DNA of 64,000 nt from Litoditis marina (Eukaryota > Nematoda > Chromadorea > Rhabditida > Rhabditidae). Below the pieces are notes generated by a model that saw nothing but the letters and a program-made list of their open reading frames with translations, had not been told where the DNA came from and did no database searches. The stretch spans positions 19,698,859 to 19,762,858 of the forward strand of contig OZ038437.1 of NCBI GenBank assembly GCA_964036275.1, read 5' to 3'. Position 1 is the first letter of the stretch. Each line of letters begins with the position of its first letter. Below, in pieces: positions 1 through 12,100 of the stretch. The position numbers and the translations under genes are program-made.

Positions 1-221
1 CAAGACAGGTACTTTCTTCACAACATAGTCATCGTCACGGAAATGATGGGATGGTACTGTAGCACTGAGTTCCTGCTGTGTAACATTTGTAGAGTAGTGA
101 TCGCGGCAACAACATGACTAAAATACAAATGTTTACAAATGTACACATTCATTATTATTATTTTAATTCACGCGACTTTGTTATGATTGTTTATCATTTA
201 TATCTATTATTATCATTGCAG

Positions 222-2456
222 TTGCCGGTCCTTTCGAAACACCAGTGTGGCGTCTGCTTCAAGCACTTCAGCTCCAGTTCTGCACTTCAGATCCACATGA
301 GAACTCATACAGGTGAGAGAGAAGGTTTCATTGTTATTATAGATAATATTGTATTGGTAATTTATGTGTATTGTACAGATTATCAATTTGCATATTATGG
401 TCGTGAATGAATTATCTAGAGAATGGTGTATTGATTGTTTATGGTTCATTCAATGACATCTGAGTTGATAGTTTGTTCAAAAAACATTCTATCTCTATCT
501 CGTCTACTTGTTCTGAATTAATATTTGTTAAATCACTTCAAGTGTTTAATTGAGAGAATTTGATGCTAACTGCAATGTTATGTGATTAGAATATTGATCT
601 GTGTTTCTCCTACTTCTAAGAATTCGTTCATCCCGGGTTGCTTCTCAAATGCTACCAAAATTACATAATCAAAAGGTCTCACTGCAGACAAGTATGGTTG
701 CATTTGAGAGAAGCCAATGGTTTTTTCACGTATGTGGTATGTAACCTAGTTGCATTTTGGTTGCATGTGTAAACCGCTTCATTCTCATTGTTGTTGCAGG
801 CGACAAGCCGTTCAAGTGTGAAATGTGCGGCCGCGCCTTCACCACCCGCGGGAACCTCAAGGTACACATGGGAACCCATATGTGGCAGCAGAGCCCCAGC
901 AGGAGAGGTTCGTTTATTAGAGAAAGAAAATCGAAAGATAGATAAACTGAGATGGGTCAAATGGATAGAAAAAAGTATAATAATAATGATTGTGTTTAAT
1001 ATCAGACAATCGAACAGTTAAAATCTAACACTAAAGTTTAGATACTATCAACTTTCTTATCGAAAAAGTTTGTAGTCTGTTTCGTTTCTACGTAGGCCTC
1101 TACAGTCACATTCCGGTCATAGTGTTTGCTGTGAAATTGTTCATGCGATAGAAGAGGATCATAGCTGGGTTGTAGTTTGAACTCAGTACCCGCCATAATT
1201 CACGAACTGAGGTCAAAAGTCAATAGGATCAAACTACAAACACAGTGGTTTCTACTGTGTTTTACAGTATCGATTCCTATAGTTGATCTCATATTTCGTT
1301 TACTGTTTTGACGATCTTGTCTCATGAGTCAAAATTTAGATTTTCCAGGTCGCCGTATTTTCGACTCGGCCACTTCGTCTGAGACGAGTCCCATGAAGAT
1401 TCCCACTTCTCTAGGACTTGCGATGCCGCCCCCGATGGGAATTTTCCCCCCTGCAGGTATACGAGTGGCGCATTCAAGAACATACGAGTAGTAAATCGAG
1501 TAGTACAAATAGTACAGAACAGTACATTTCTAGCGCGCAAGAAATGAATGCGTATATTTTGAGATATTTAAAGTGAAATTTAGGGTTAACTACTCCGAAC
1601 CCCAGCGATTTCTCTCTCGAATTGTTTTCCAATGACAAATGGTTGCAGGTCTTCCGAACATGGAGATGATGATGATGTTGTGGCGGACCGTCTGCTCCGT
1701 CTGTCAGAAGGTTCGTTTCATTTTGGGGTTCTATAAAAGGACAAGTCACGTGAGACGTGAAAAACAGTTTGCATTTTGTGTGTAACACGCAAAATTTGCT
1801 CGTGGTTCTTTTTTCTTGAAGTCATCTCGCAGTGATCATCATGTATGTTTGACGTGAATAGATTTGTGTTATTGTATCCAGTATCTAGTATGCTCATTCT
1901 GGTATCATCAGGCTGCCAAATAACACCTACCGTACGTTCTATGGCGTAGTTTTTTTGCTGTTGATTACTGTAGTTATTGATGACAAAGTTTAAAGTTCGT
2001 CAGTACGAGCGAAATAGCATAGTTTCCTCAGGCCAGGTACACATGCACCCGAGTTGCATGTGTTCAAAAGAAATGGTTGCTTTTCAAAATGCAACCAAAA
2101 TAGCATTACATAACCAAAAAGTCTTACTGTAGACAAATTTTGTTGCATTTGAAGCAACCACTAGTTTTGTACACATGTAACACCTGGTTGCATTTTGGTT
2201 GCATGCAACCCGGTTGTATGTGTAAACCGCCAACACCTCTGCGGTTTTACCTTTACCCCCATACTGCTAGTCAATTGCAGAGTCACGTGACACGTGTTAA
2301 ACACAGCAGAACTCAGTGACGTGCAATGAAAGAGTATAATCTGTTTCTCTTTAGGTCTGCGCCTCGCCCTCCGAGCTGGAGCAGCACCTGAAGGAACATC
2401 TCGGTGGTTCCACCTCGCGAGAAACCGAGAGTCCGCTCACCTCCGTCGCCGACTAG
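222..2456 (+). CDS. sem-4: Sall/SEM-4-type C2H2 zinc-finger protein, C-terminal exons (5' partial)
   Basis: Five exons are joined in consistent phase: 222-312, 800-907, 1349-1456, 1649-1710 and 2355-2456 (stop TAG). They encode 156 residues. The first two carry a tandem C2H2 pair joined by a HTG-DKPF linker. The second finger contains [16 protein letters not shown] followed by RRGRRIFD, the hallmark of the Spalt/Sall double finger. Exon 3 is Pro/Met/Ser-rich. Exons 4-5 form a last finger, CSVC..(x12)..HLKEH, split by a phase-0 intron inside the finger. Sall proteins are nuclear transcription factors; SEM-4 is the nematode member. Earlier exons lie left of the window, so the N-terminal repression domain and other fingers cannot be seen. 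Family assignment is strong; one-to-one orthology is inferred. Confidence 0.88.
634..775. repeat. Family I repeat, copy 1 (GGTTGCATGTGTAAACCGC end)
   Basis: This copy lies in the intron just before the second Sall exon. It shares blocks with 2040-2232: GGTTGC, CAAATGCAACCAAAA, AAAAGTCT-ACTG-AGACAA, and a terminal GTTGCATGTGTAAACCGC. Both ends carry GGTTGC/GCAACC symmetry, so it is probably a short non-autonomous element. Confidence 0.55.
1163..1247. repeat. MITE family C copy (TGTAGTTTGA ... TCAAACTACAA)
   Basis: Family C elements are about 70-100 bp. They begin GTTTGTAGTTTGATC and end GATCAAACTACAAACAC, which gives short terminal inverted repeats. A GCCATAATTC-like core is seen in several copies. 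This one lies in a Sall intron. Confidence 0.6.
2040..2232. repeat. Family I repeat, copy 2
   Basis: This is the second copy of the GGTTGCATGTGTAAACCGC-ended repeat, in the last Sall intron. A half MITE-A copy follows immediately. Confidence 0.55.
2261..2330. repeat. MITE family A, half copy
   Basis: It keeps one terminal half only: ATACTGCTAGTCAATTGC, then CACGTG, then TTAAACACAGCAGAACTCAG. The element ends about 25 bp before the last Sall exon. Confidence 0.6.
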
Positions 2457-3345
2457 TGCATTGGATGCGTATCGATTTCCCTCCCCAGTCACAGAACGAG
2501 ATAAGAGAGTAATTTATGTATGTTTACTCTAGTCTCTAGCTGTCTCGCACTCTCCCGGTTTCACATGGTCTCTCCCTTCCCAGTTCCAGCACTCTGTTTC
2601 TGTATTCCTCTTTTTATCGATTTGAATTGCTCGTGTAATTGTATTTATGTATTTATTTATGTTGGTCGCTATTTTCTGTAATCATAGGTTATTGCGGTTC
2701 GAGAGAACTTTAAACACCTCAAACTGATGAGAAGGAAACGTTTTTCGAGAGAAATTACAGGATTTTAATGCAGTATCTATGCCTTTTCTTCTCGTCAGTT
2801 CATGTTTCTAGGGGGGTTATTTTGGTGTATGTCTGTATTTAAAGACCACTCATTTGGTCTAACATATATGCTTGTTTAGTTAAAGGTCGCGTAAAACGGG
2901 AAGGCCATCGTAAACTTTTCACGTTTCTTCTTTCACGTGTTCTGAAGGTTTTACGTGACCTTTTTCGACTACGAGCAGCAGATTATATTTTACTTTTCTC
3001 TTTTTTGCTTTTATTTTCTGTGGTGCATAATTTATCACGGTTTCTCTGTTTTCTAGCATAATACGCTTGATCTGAACTGTTTTTGGCTCCCCGTGAAAGC
3101 TTTCAATTTTTTTGTTTTTTTTGTTTTGGAATGATTCTACCCTCATTTTACTATTGTACATGTGATAAATATTGCTGAAAAATGTTTTGTTTATTGATTG
3201 ATGTAAAAAAGGAAAAAAAAGAGTCAGGAAAGTGGGTCAATATAGTTAAGTCTCATGAGAAGCTGATGAGATTTGGGCTGAGATTACCTCATGAGGTCAA
3301 CAACAAATTGCGCTTGCGCCAGTTGCCGTGAAATACAAGAAGTGA

Positions 3346-3412
3346 CCATAGTTGGGATGTAGTTTGGTGGCGATACGCCATAATGCACTCATTTCGACCA
3401 AACTACAAACAG
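3346..3412. repeat. MITE family C copy
   Basis: The ends are TGTAGTTTGGTGG and CGACCAAACTACAAAC, with a CGCCATAATGCA core. It lies between the Sall and progranulin genes. Confidence 0.6.
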
Positions 3413-3544
3413 AACTTGGTAATTTTCTTCTAAACTTTGAGGACCGGTCAATCAATATTCTTATTTCTGTTCTAACGTTCTTTTTGTGTTTCCCAACAAC
3501 AAATTTGAAGGGGTTGTGAAAGTTGTTGAACGTCTTGGAAATTA

Positions 3545-3673
3545 ATACTAGTAGAAGTCGATTGGATCGTCACGTTAAGTTAGCACTGCAAATCGTGCAC
3601 TTTGTCATTGCACGTTTCTGAGTTCTGCTGTGTGTAACATGTTTCACGTGACTGTGCAATTGACTGACAGTAT
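3545..3673. repeat. MITE family A, full copy
   Basis: Family A is about 130 bp. Its left end is ATACTAGAAGTAAATTGAAT, then AGTCACGT. Its right end is ACGTGACTGTGCAATTGACT, then AACAGTAT. The ends are imperfect inverted repeats of each other and TA occurs at both borders. The centre reads AATCGTGCACTTTGTCATTG. At least 15 copies occur in this window. Confidence 0.75.
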
Positions 3674-3727
3674 ATAAACACTTTGATGCACAGATATAAT
3701 TCTTGTAAACAGTTGTGACATGACTAG

Positions 3728-3964
3728 TATAGTCCGTTTCACACAGTCATGAACCTCTACAGTAATGTGTTCCAGTTCCCATTGTCCAAAACATGACATT
3801 TCAAATTTTTCGAATTACATCAGATTTGAATATGATATTTTATACAATCTGTACTACTAACTCTACAGGTTTTGTACCAAAACATCAAAGTTTTCATTAA
3901 CAAGCAGCCCTTCTAAAAGTTCAAGGAGTACTGTAGAAGACTATCGATCGACTAAACGGAGTAT
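3728..3964. repeat. MITE family G copy (about 235 bp)
   Basis: Family G begins TATAGTCCGTTTCAC and ends with ACTGTAGAAG, ATCGATCGACTAAACGGAG and TATA. The subterminal TCTACAGTAAT / ATTACTGTAGA blocks are inverted. The A+T-rich interior contains TACTACTAACTC..AGGTTTTG. Other copies are at 12533, 20071, 34219 and 40155. Confidence 0.65.
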
Positions 3965-4086
3965 AACCGCATCATTTCAATACCATATTTCTTACTAACT
4001 GTTCTATTCCGTTTTCGCTTCTGTTATTGTCTTCGCCCTCAACCCCCTTTTCTTATCACCCCCTCCTTATCGCTCGGGTCACTCTT

Positions 4087-4088
4087 AG
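4087..4088 (+). promoter_or_regulatory. Probable spliced-leader acceptor for progranulin
   Basis: A CTCTTAG acceptor follows a C/T-rich tract and lies 2 nt before the start ATG at 4091. This is the usual arrangement for a nematode trans-spliced mRNA. It is inferred from the sequence only. Confidence 0.45.
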
Positions 4089-4090
4089 AC

Positions 4091-6127
4091 ATGCGTCTCT
4101 GGACTGCTATCGCTCTATTTTCCCTTGTCGTGAGTTTTTTGATCAAAATAAAAGGTTTTTTCACCTGATAATTTAGAACAGGACGATTACGTGGACCGAT
4201 CCCGGCGCATCGGTCCTTTAAACTGCAATTGAAAAATGTGTTGCAGTTTAAAGGACCTAAACGTTGGGATTGGATCACATAATCGTCCTTCTTAAGTTGT
4301 CAAGTTCTTTCTAAATTAGGTAAGCGTTCATAGTGAGAATCGCTGTTTTGTTTCCGGATTGGAGGATAGAAGAAAACGAAGAAACCTAGACTATATCAGT
4401 TTCTTTGATTCGCCTTTAGTCTCTAAGTAGATAAGTAGAAAAATTGCAGAAAAATGTTATATGGAGCGCAGCGTACCCACGAGACTCATCATGACCTCTC
4501 TAGATATGGAATATGGCAGCTCACTATACTGGTAGTCAACTGGAACGTGTGAAACACAGCACAACTCAGAAACGTGCAATTACAAAGTGCACGATGCCTC
4601 ATTAGAATGCTTCTAACTTTACGTAACTATTCAATTTACTTCTAGTAGAGTTGTTCGTGATCTGTGTACTACAGCTATAGTCGCGGTCATTCCCACTGAG
4701 ACTTGGCAGCGAGCCAATGAGTATTCGAAGCGATTTTCAACCATTTTGGAGTTTTCCAATAAACTGCAAATCCCTGTTAGAGGTTGTTTAATTCCATAAG
4801 TACAAGTCATTAGAAAAAAACCTTCAGAAAACTCTTATCTGATCTGAGAAATAACCATTCAAAAATCTTGGCATGATGCCATTGGGTCTCAGTGGGAATG
4901 AAATGAACATTACCGAGGTGTGAAAAATATACTTATTGATTTTTTTGAAGTGTTTTTCAATTCAGGCTGCCCGCCAGTGCCCGGACTCGCAGTATAGTTG
5001 TCCGGATGATTCTACCTGCTGCAAACTAGAGGTACGAACTGAATGGTCCCAGGTTCAATCCCCGCCAGCGCCGCCATTTTCGATTTAGATCACTCTGTAT
5101 ACCAAAAAAAGAGTTCAAATTTCATTTCCCATCACTTAAAGAGGGACGATAATGCGGTCCAATCCTAACGCTTCAGTCATTTAAACTGCAATACATCGCA
5201 GTTCAAAGGACCGTTGACACGGGATTGGTCCACATAATCGCCTTGCTTTAGGTCAAAAAGTCCGAATAGAGTCGAGTACCTATATTAACAAAGTAAAGAG
5301 TTTGCCTGGGACAACCCGAATAGTTGGTCTCTTACACATCTTTGAGGTTCGGGCTGAAGTTGCTCCTACTTATTGCAGTGAGTGACGAACAGCTACTCCA
5401 ACATGAAATATGCTGTTATTCAATTGCACAGTCAAGTTAAACGTATTAAACACAGCAGAATTCAGATGCAATGACAAAGTGCACGATGCATCATTAGAAT
5501 GTTAACTTCACGTGAATATTCAATTTACTCCCGGTATTACTATGACTAAAACGTGAATTAACCACGTACCATCGAACGTGAAACACACGTCTGTCCGGAG
5601 AAAAGACTGTGATTGTCATGTCTACCATTTCAGCGTTTTCTCTCAAGTTTACCTTTGTTGACCTTGTCGCGTGCCTTTTTGACCTACGACGTTCCAGAAT
5701 GACGAATGGGGCTGTTGTCCGATGATGAACGCGGTGTGTTGTGCAGACGGAGTCCACTGCTGTCCGGACGGATCAAGGTGTGATACTCAGGCATCCAGAT
5801 GCATTCTCAAGGTACGCAGGGAAAACTGTAGTTTGATCTATTTACACAGCAGAAAATTCATTTTCTACCTCTACCCAAAATGGACCGTATTCAGGTTGCT
5901 TAGCAAAGAGCGATGTCTATAGTGTTTTATTCTTATTCACTTCTTGTAAAACTACTACCAAGTTTATAACAAGTTTTGAATCAGAAATGATTGGACTCGA
6001 AAATAACGTAAATATTTCAGTCCGGGTTCACGGCTCTCGCTAAGAAAACACGAGCACAGAAGAAAAGTGAAGCGAACGAGGTGGTATGTCCGGACGGAGA
6101 GAGCATGTGTCCTACAGGTGGGCTTTT

Positions 6128-6197
<70 letters not shown>

Positions 6198-9100
6198 TCT
6201 TCTCAACGTTATCTCTCTCTTCTCCTTTCTCTCTATCTCTGTCTCTGTCTCTCTCTCTCTTCTCTCCTTCTCTCTTTCTCTCTCTCCCCCCTCTCTTCAT
6301 TAAGTAATAGTATTCAAGATTCTCACCCACTTTTCGTATTAAATATAAATACTACTGTGAAATGAGAACCAACATAGCATATGTTTTTAATAATCTCCAT
6401 CTCCTCCCTCCTATGTCCCCCGTCTTCCTTCCTAACACTGTCTCCCTGTCTGTTTCTATCTCAATTTTCTTTTTCCTCTCCATCTGGAAGGATAGTCTCA
6501 AATGAGGCCACGCCCCTTTCCTTCAGTAAGTATGTATTAGTCTCAAATTAGGCCACGCCCCTTTCCTTTAGGAAGTACGTATTAGTCTCAAATTAGGTCA
6601 CGCCCCTTCCAGGAAGTACGTGCTGCCTGCAGCGTGGTGGTAGCTATGGTTGTTGTCCGGCGGAGGGTGCCGTGTGTTGTAGGGACCAGCTGCACTGTTG
6701 TCCCCACGGGACCCAATGTGACCCGAGTGGACAGAGATGCGTCAATAGAGAGGTGCGTCCACACACGAAACGTCATTTGGTGAAACGTTGGAAACAAATC
6801 GAACGATAAACGTAATTTGGTCGAACGTTGGGAAACATTTGTGAATGACAGTGGTTTTTCGAAATTGTGTACTGTAGGTGAGTTTTTGTGGAATGAACCG
6901 AACACTTTCTAAACTGAAAGTGTTAGTGTTTTATTTATTTGATACAAAAACATTTGTTGTCATTAAGGATTAGGACTTTTAGATGTTATTATTTATTATG
7001 CAAATAGCACAACAATTTGTGCGTTGTATTCAAAAAGTTATTTCGAGATGATCTATTTTTCTCTCAGGGTTGGGAGGCAGTGCCTTGGTTGAAGAAGTTC
7101 CCCTCGGCTCGGAAGGAAAAAGTCAGGAAAAGGTTGGTTTTGTTTTGGAAAAGTGATTATCCCAAACAAAGCAAAAGGGTTGATCCCCCCCCCCCCCCCC
7201 CGAGGAGCCAGCCTACACGGTGTATTTGGTCCAACCGGCTGTCTTTCAGTTACATCCCTATGATTTCGAGCTCAAAATTGTAAATTGTGATTCTATTTAA
7301 TTGAGTTCAAACTACAACAGAGTTGTGTTGACTTCTCATATAGGGTGTGCAAAGTTTAAATATTCGTGTCTCTCGTCGAAATCGAACCTGCGAGCGAAAG
7401 ATCCGCAGCCAGTCACTAACCACTAAGCTACAAAAATCAATAAACTACATGCTTGGGAAATTATTTCTGATGTGTCCGCGCACATCGGAAACTGATATAT
7501 ACAGTACCCTTGTGTCATTCCGTTGGGCGACGACTATAAACTGTTGTTTCCAGAGTCTGACCGGTCGCGCTCGCTCCAGAACGGATGCGGTTGACGAGGA
7601 CGCAGTTCTCTGTCCGGACGGCAGAAGTAAATGTCCTGATGGTGGGTACCCCCCATAGTCCATTCCATTCCTACGTTGACTTTCACAGTATCTACCTCAA
7701 CTTTTGGAAGTTTGAATGAGATCACACAGAAAAAAGCTTCATAATGTCTTTCAGTTGTATGTATAATATCTGACTGGGTAGCCTGAAATCATATGATAAG
7801 CCTAAGGTTTTGTGACAATATTCTGATAATCAATTCGATTGACAACCGCGCCCTTGACGAACATATCCGCGAACCACTTATTGCACCCGCGAGATTGGTA
7901 CCGGCCAGGAAGCTGCCCGGTTGTTTGGACAAGGATTCAAGCTGCTTAGTCATGCCCGGCTGAAGCGGCAGGTGCGAGATTCTGTTTAAAAAATAACGAT
8001 TATGTGGACCAATCCCGTGTCAACGGTCCTTTAAACTGCAATTGAGAAATGTATTGCAGTTTAAAGGACTGAACCGTTGCGATTGGACTACATAAACGTC
8101 CCTCTTTAAATAAGTCAGCTGGAAACCGATCGGTTGCGATTTCGGTAAGAACATGAGATTCGCTTTCTACTTTGCGGTGCGTTTCGTGAAAACAGGGTTC
8201 CCCAGTAAAGTCGCCTATTTTATGCAACATAAATGTGAAGCGGCTCAAGGAACCACTTCTCTGGTGATCCGGTCGATCATAATGCCTAAATTATTCATTA
8301 ATAATATACCTAAACTACTGGCGGCAATGCAAATTATCCAATTTTCTCATGAGAATTTCATAAATACATCATGAGCTTCTCGTGAACTTCCAATGTTGAA
8401 GTCATAGTAATCAATTAATCTCATGAGAAGTTCGTGAGATATCGCTCATGACGTATTTCATGAGGTTGTTGAGGGATTGCTACGGCGCCTGGTACCGTTC
8501 GATTTACCATTTGTTGACAATAATTTCAACTGCCCCCTTGCAGGTACGACGTGTTGTCGCCTGAAGTCTGGCGGCAGCGGCTGCTGTCCCCGACCCCGGG
8601 CTGTCTGTTGTGCGGATGGAGTCCACTGTTGTCCCCACGGAACCCAGTGTGATACCGGCAGGGGGAGATGTCTCAATTCACAGGTTTATACTATATGATT
8701 TGTAGTCTGATGGGTTTGTAATTTAGCTCAAGTTAGTGGGGTCACACTACAAGCCTTGCTGTCCCTGTGGTAAAGTTTCAAGCAGAGAAGATTGCTCAAT
8801 GCACTGGTGGGGGTTGATATTATATGATTTGTACTTTGATGTGTTTGTTGTTTAGCTGTTGTTTAAGTTAGTGGGATCAAACTAAAAACTGAAGAAATCT
8901 CAGCAAAACACGCGATTGTAGTTAGGTATGGGAAGATGTATCAATTTACTGGTGGGGGTTTGATTGATGATGCGTTGTAGTTTGAGTTTAGTGGGATCAA
9001 ACTATATAAACCGATCAGATTGGACCGACATGTACGGAAATAGTAAGGTTTCTGGCAGGGAAGATGTATAAATCTACTGGCAGGCGGTGATAATATGGTC

Positions 9101-12100
9101 TTGCAGTTCAATGATCATACACAGCTGAGATTAAGAACTAAGACGGTCAGGAAATGAGATCAAAGTACAAATACAGAAGATCAGAAAAACACACGGGTAA
9201 GCTTTTTTCCTTTGAGTATGAATTTTTGATCTATTTTTAGGGAGACTGGCTAGTTTGGCTGACCAAGGTTCCGGCTCAATTAATTGCTACCAGAGAGGAA
9301 CACGAACTGAGAAACGAGGAGTATTTTGAAAATGAGGTTTGTTTTGATCCAAGGTATTCACCGCGATCACAGCAATACAAAAAACGAGAAGAATGTATGA
9401 TGAAATCTACTTTTTCGATAACATTAAAAGTTACATGTCGTTTTTTATTTTACATCTGGTATATTCTAACGTAGGGTTTTATTTAAACAAACTGTCAAAA
9501 TATTGTGTGGTTGTTTGCTTTAAAAAGCTCAGTTAACTTACAAAGCCGATTGGCAAAGAAACTTACTTTCGAAGTTGGAAAAAAGAAGGAGTATAGATCA
9601 AAGTTTGATAGTTTTTCCTGAACAATAATTTTCGTTTCGCAATTTTGGATTCTAGGAAGAAACGTTTGTGGATTCTGTGGAAGAGACTAGCAAAGGCAGG
9701 GACGTCGCCTGCCCCGACGGGAAGAGCAGATGCCCCACTGGTAAGAGGACATATTGGGAGTCAATGAATATCCACGTAAAGTAGCATTCTAATGAGGCAT
9801 CGTGCACTTTTTCATTGCACTTTTTTCTGAGTTTTGCTGTGTTTAACATGTTTCACGTGACAGAGAAATTGACTAGCAGTAAATTTGGTGCGAGACCGAC
9901 CAAACCGACCCCCCGTAACTGTGACTTACACTACTTTATTTTTCGTACTGTACTGCAGAAAACAAAGTTACAAACATTCAAAACAAAAGAACTTTCACAA
10001 TTCGCTCACCTCTTCCTGTTTTAATGTATACTGTTAGTCAATTGCACCGCCACGTGAATGTTAAACACAGCAAAACTCATAAACGTGCAATGATAAAGTG
10101 CGCGATCCCTCATTAGAATGCTTATTTAACGGGACTTTCCAATTTACTTATAGTATGAATATATAAACTTTTCTTCTGTTCGTACGCTTTGTACTCGTTG
10201 GCGGCGTGCCACAAACTTCTCATAACTGTCATTTAGAGAAAACACACATTTTACGAAAAGATTACGTGTTATAACAGGATTGATAACTGAAAGTACCACT
10301 GTTCTTATGTTTTTATATCATGTTCAAAAACAGCCTCTGTCCAGGTATAACATACGTTTCACTCAAACACGTTCACGTTTATTATATCGTTTACATACAT
10401 TCAACAGACAAGTCTTGGAATCAGAGACATTTGTACGTACACAGCAAAAATTGACATATACAGTACCCTCTCGCCTTTTCGTCGGCGACGACTCATAGTC
10501 TTGTCATTTAAATGTCGTTTTTTTTTTAAAGTTGATAGAATGTACGCTGAAAATACTCATATCTTTGACCCTATCTAGATACGACTTGTTGCCTTCTCTC
10601 GGGAGGAAAATATGGCTGTTGTCCCACCCCGGCAGCCGTATGTTGTGTGGATGGAGTCCACTGTTGTCCCCACGGAACCCAATGTGATCCCATCAGACAG
10701 AGATGCGTCAATAGAGAGGTATAGTCTTTACCATTCCTACTGTCCTACTGAGACTTCTAGAGTAAGACTACGAAACTTCGAGTTCGGTTAAAAAACGTAA
10801 ATACTATCGGAATGGTTAACAATGTTTACCTCAGATTACGATAACCTGTTACAATAAGTAGTTCCAATAATTTTTGACAAAGTTTGAGTTTGCATTAGAA
10901 AATGGCCATTGTAACACGGGAAGGGTACTGTAGGAGTCTCAGTAGGAATGGTGTGGACTATATAGTTGTCGTCATTCCCAATGAGACTCTGGCAGCGTGC
11001 CAATGAAACTCCGAATGAATACATTACATAGAAATAACAGATCTTACGAAACCGATTCCACCCAAGTACGGTAACGAAGATTAACTGCCGCTCAGAACAA
11101 CTTTTAGTGTTTTTGAAACATTAACATGATGAAAAACCGCCCGGCAACTTCGTTGCAACGGTATAATATATTATTTATCTAACTTTCTCAAATAGTAGAT
11201 ACCAATCCTAGTTCATTCGTTACTCAACATATAAGTTTCATTCTCTATTAATTTCATTATTGTTAACTTTTTTTGTTCATCCGTATGTCTTTTAGGGTTG
11301 GGAAGCAGTGCCATGGCTGACCAAGTTCAAATCCACGCCGATTAGGAACAAACCCGCCATTCAGACACATCATCCCCACGACAAAAAGGTACACTTAGAA
11401 AACAAATATCAGAAATAAAATTCCGAAAGTTATAGTAGTAAAAAGGGCTACGTCTCGCCTCTACTCCAGATGTCACCAAATAAGATATGATACCTTTCTC
11501 GCGAGCAAAGCAAATCAGATGTGTCCGATTGGACCTGCTAGACAACATTTTATAACTCATAAGAAAGCGATTAAAAACCAGAAACTGAAAAGAATCTAAG
11601 GAGAAATAAGAGAATATCAGTGTTTTGAACACATTTGGATGAGAGACTACTCAGACAGATTTTACGGTTTTGCAACGACGCTTGTTCTGAGTACTCCACA
11701 ACAGATGAACACACATATAGGTTATTCGGTAAGACAGTGAGACCAAAACAAATATCTTGAACTCTACGTCAAAAGTATTTCGATTGTAAATCTAGTTCAC
11801 TAGTTCATTTACAGGTACAAAGTAAATTTACAGGTCCATCATCTGCCAAGCGAACTTCGCCCCATCGAGTGTGGCACCAAGAAGACCTGCCCCGCCCTAT
11901 CTACGTGTTGTGCCATTGAAAAAGAGGGACAGATGTACCACATGTGCTGCCCACTGCAGAATGTCAGTTTTGGATGATTGCCAACAGGCGTCGTTGCAAA
12001 GCAGTAAATTACTGTTTATACAGCGTGACTGTCATATATATTGATTTTTCTTCTCGTTGTCTGACGTCTCTTCGGGGCACACTATTTCTCTAGATTTGTT

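Noticed and set aside
6081..6365. Ser/Leu- or Arg/Glu-repeat proteins (also at 33809, 34820, 21059, 42125 and 53402)
   Set aside because: They are produced by CT or GA microsatellites.
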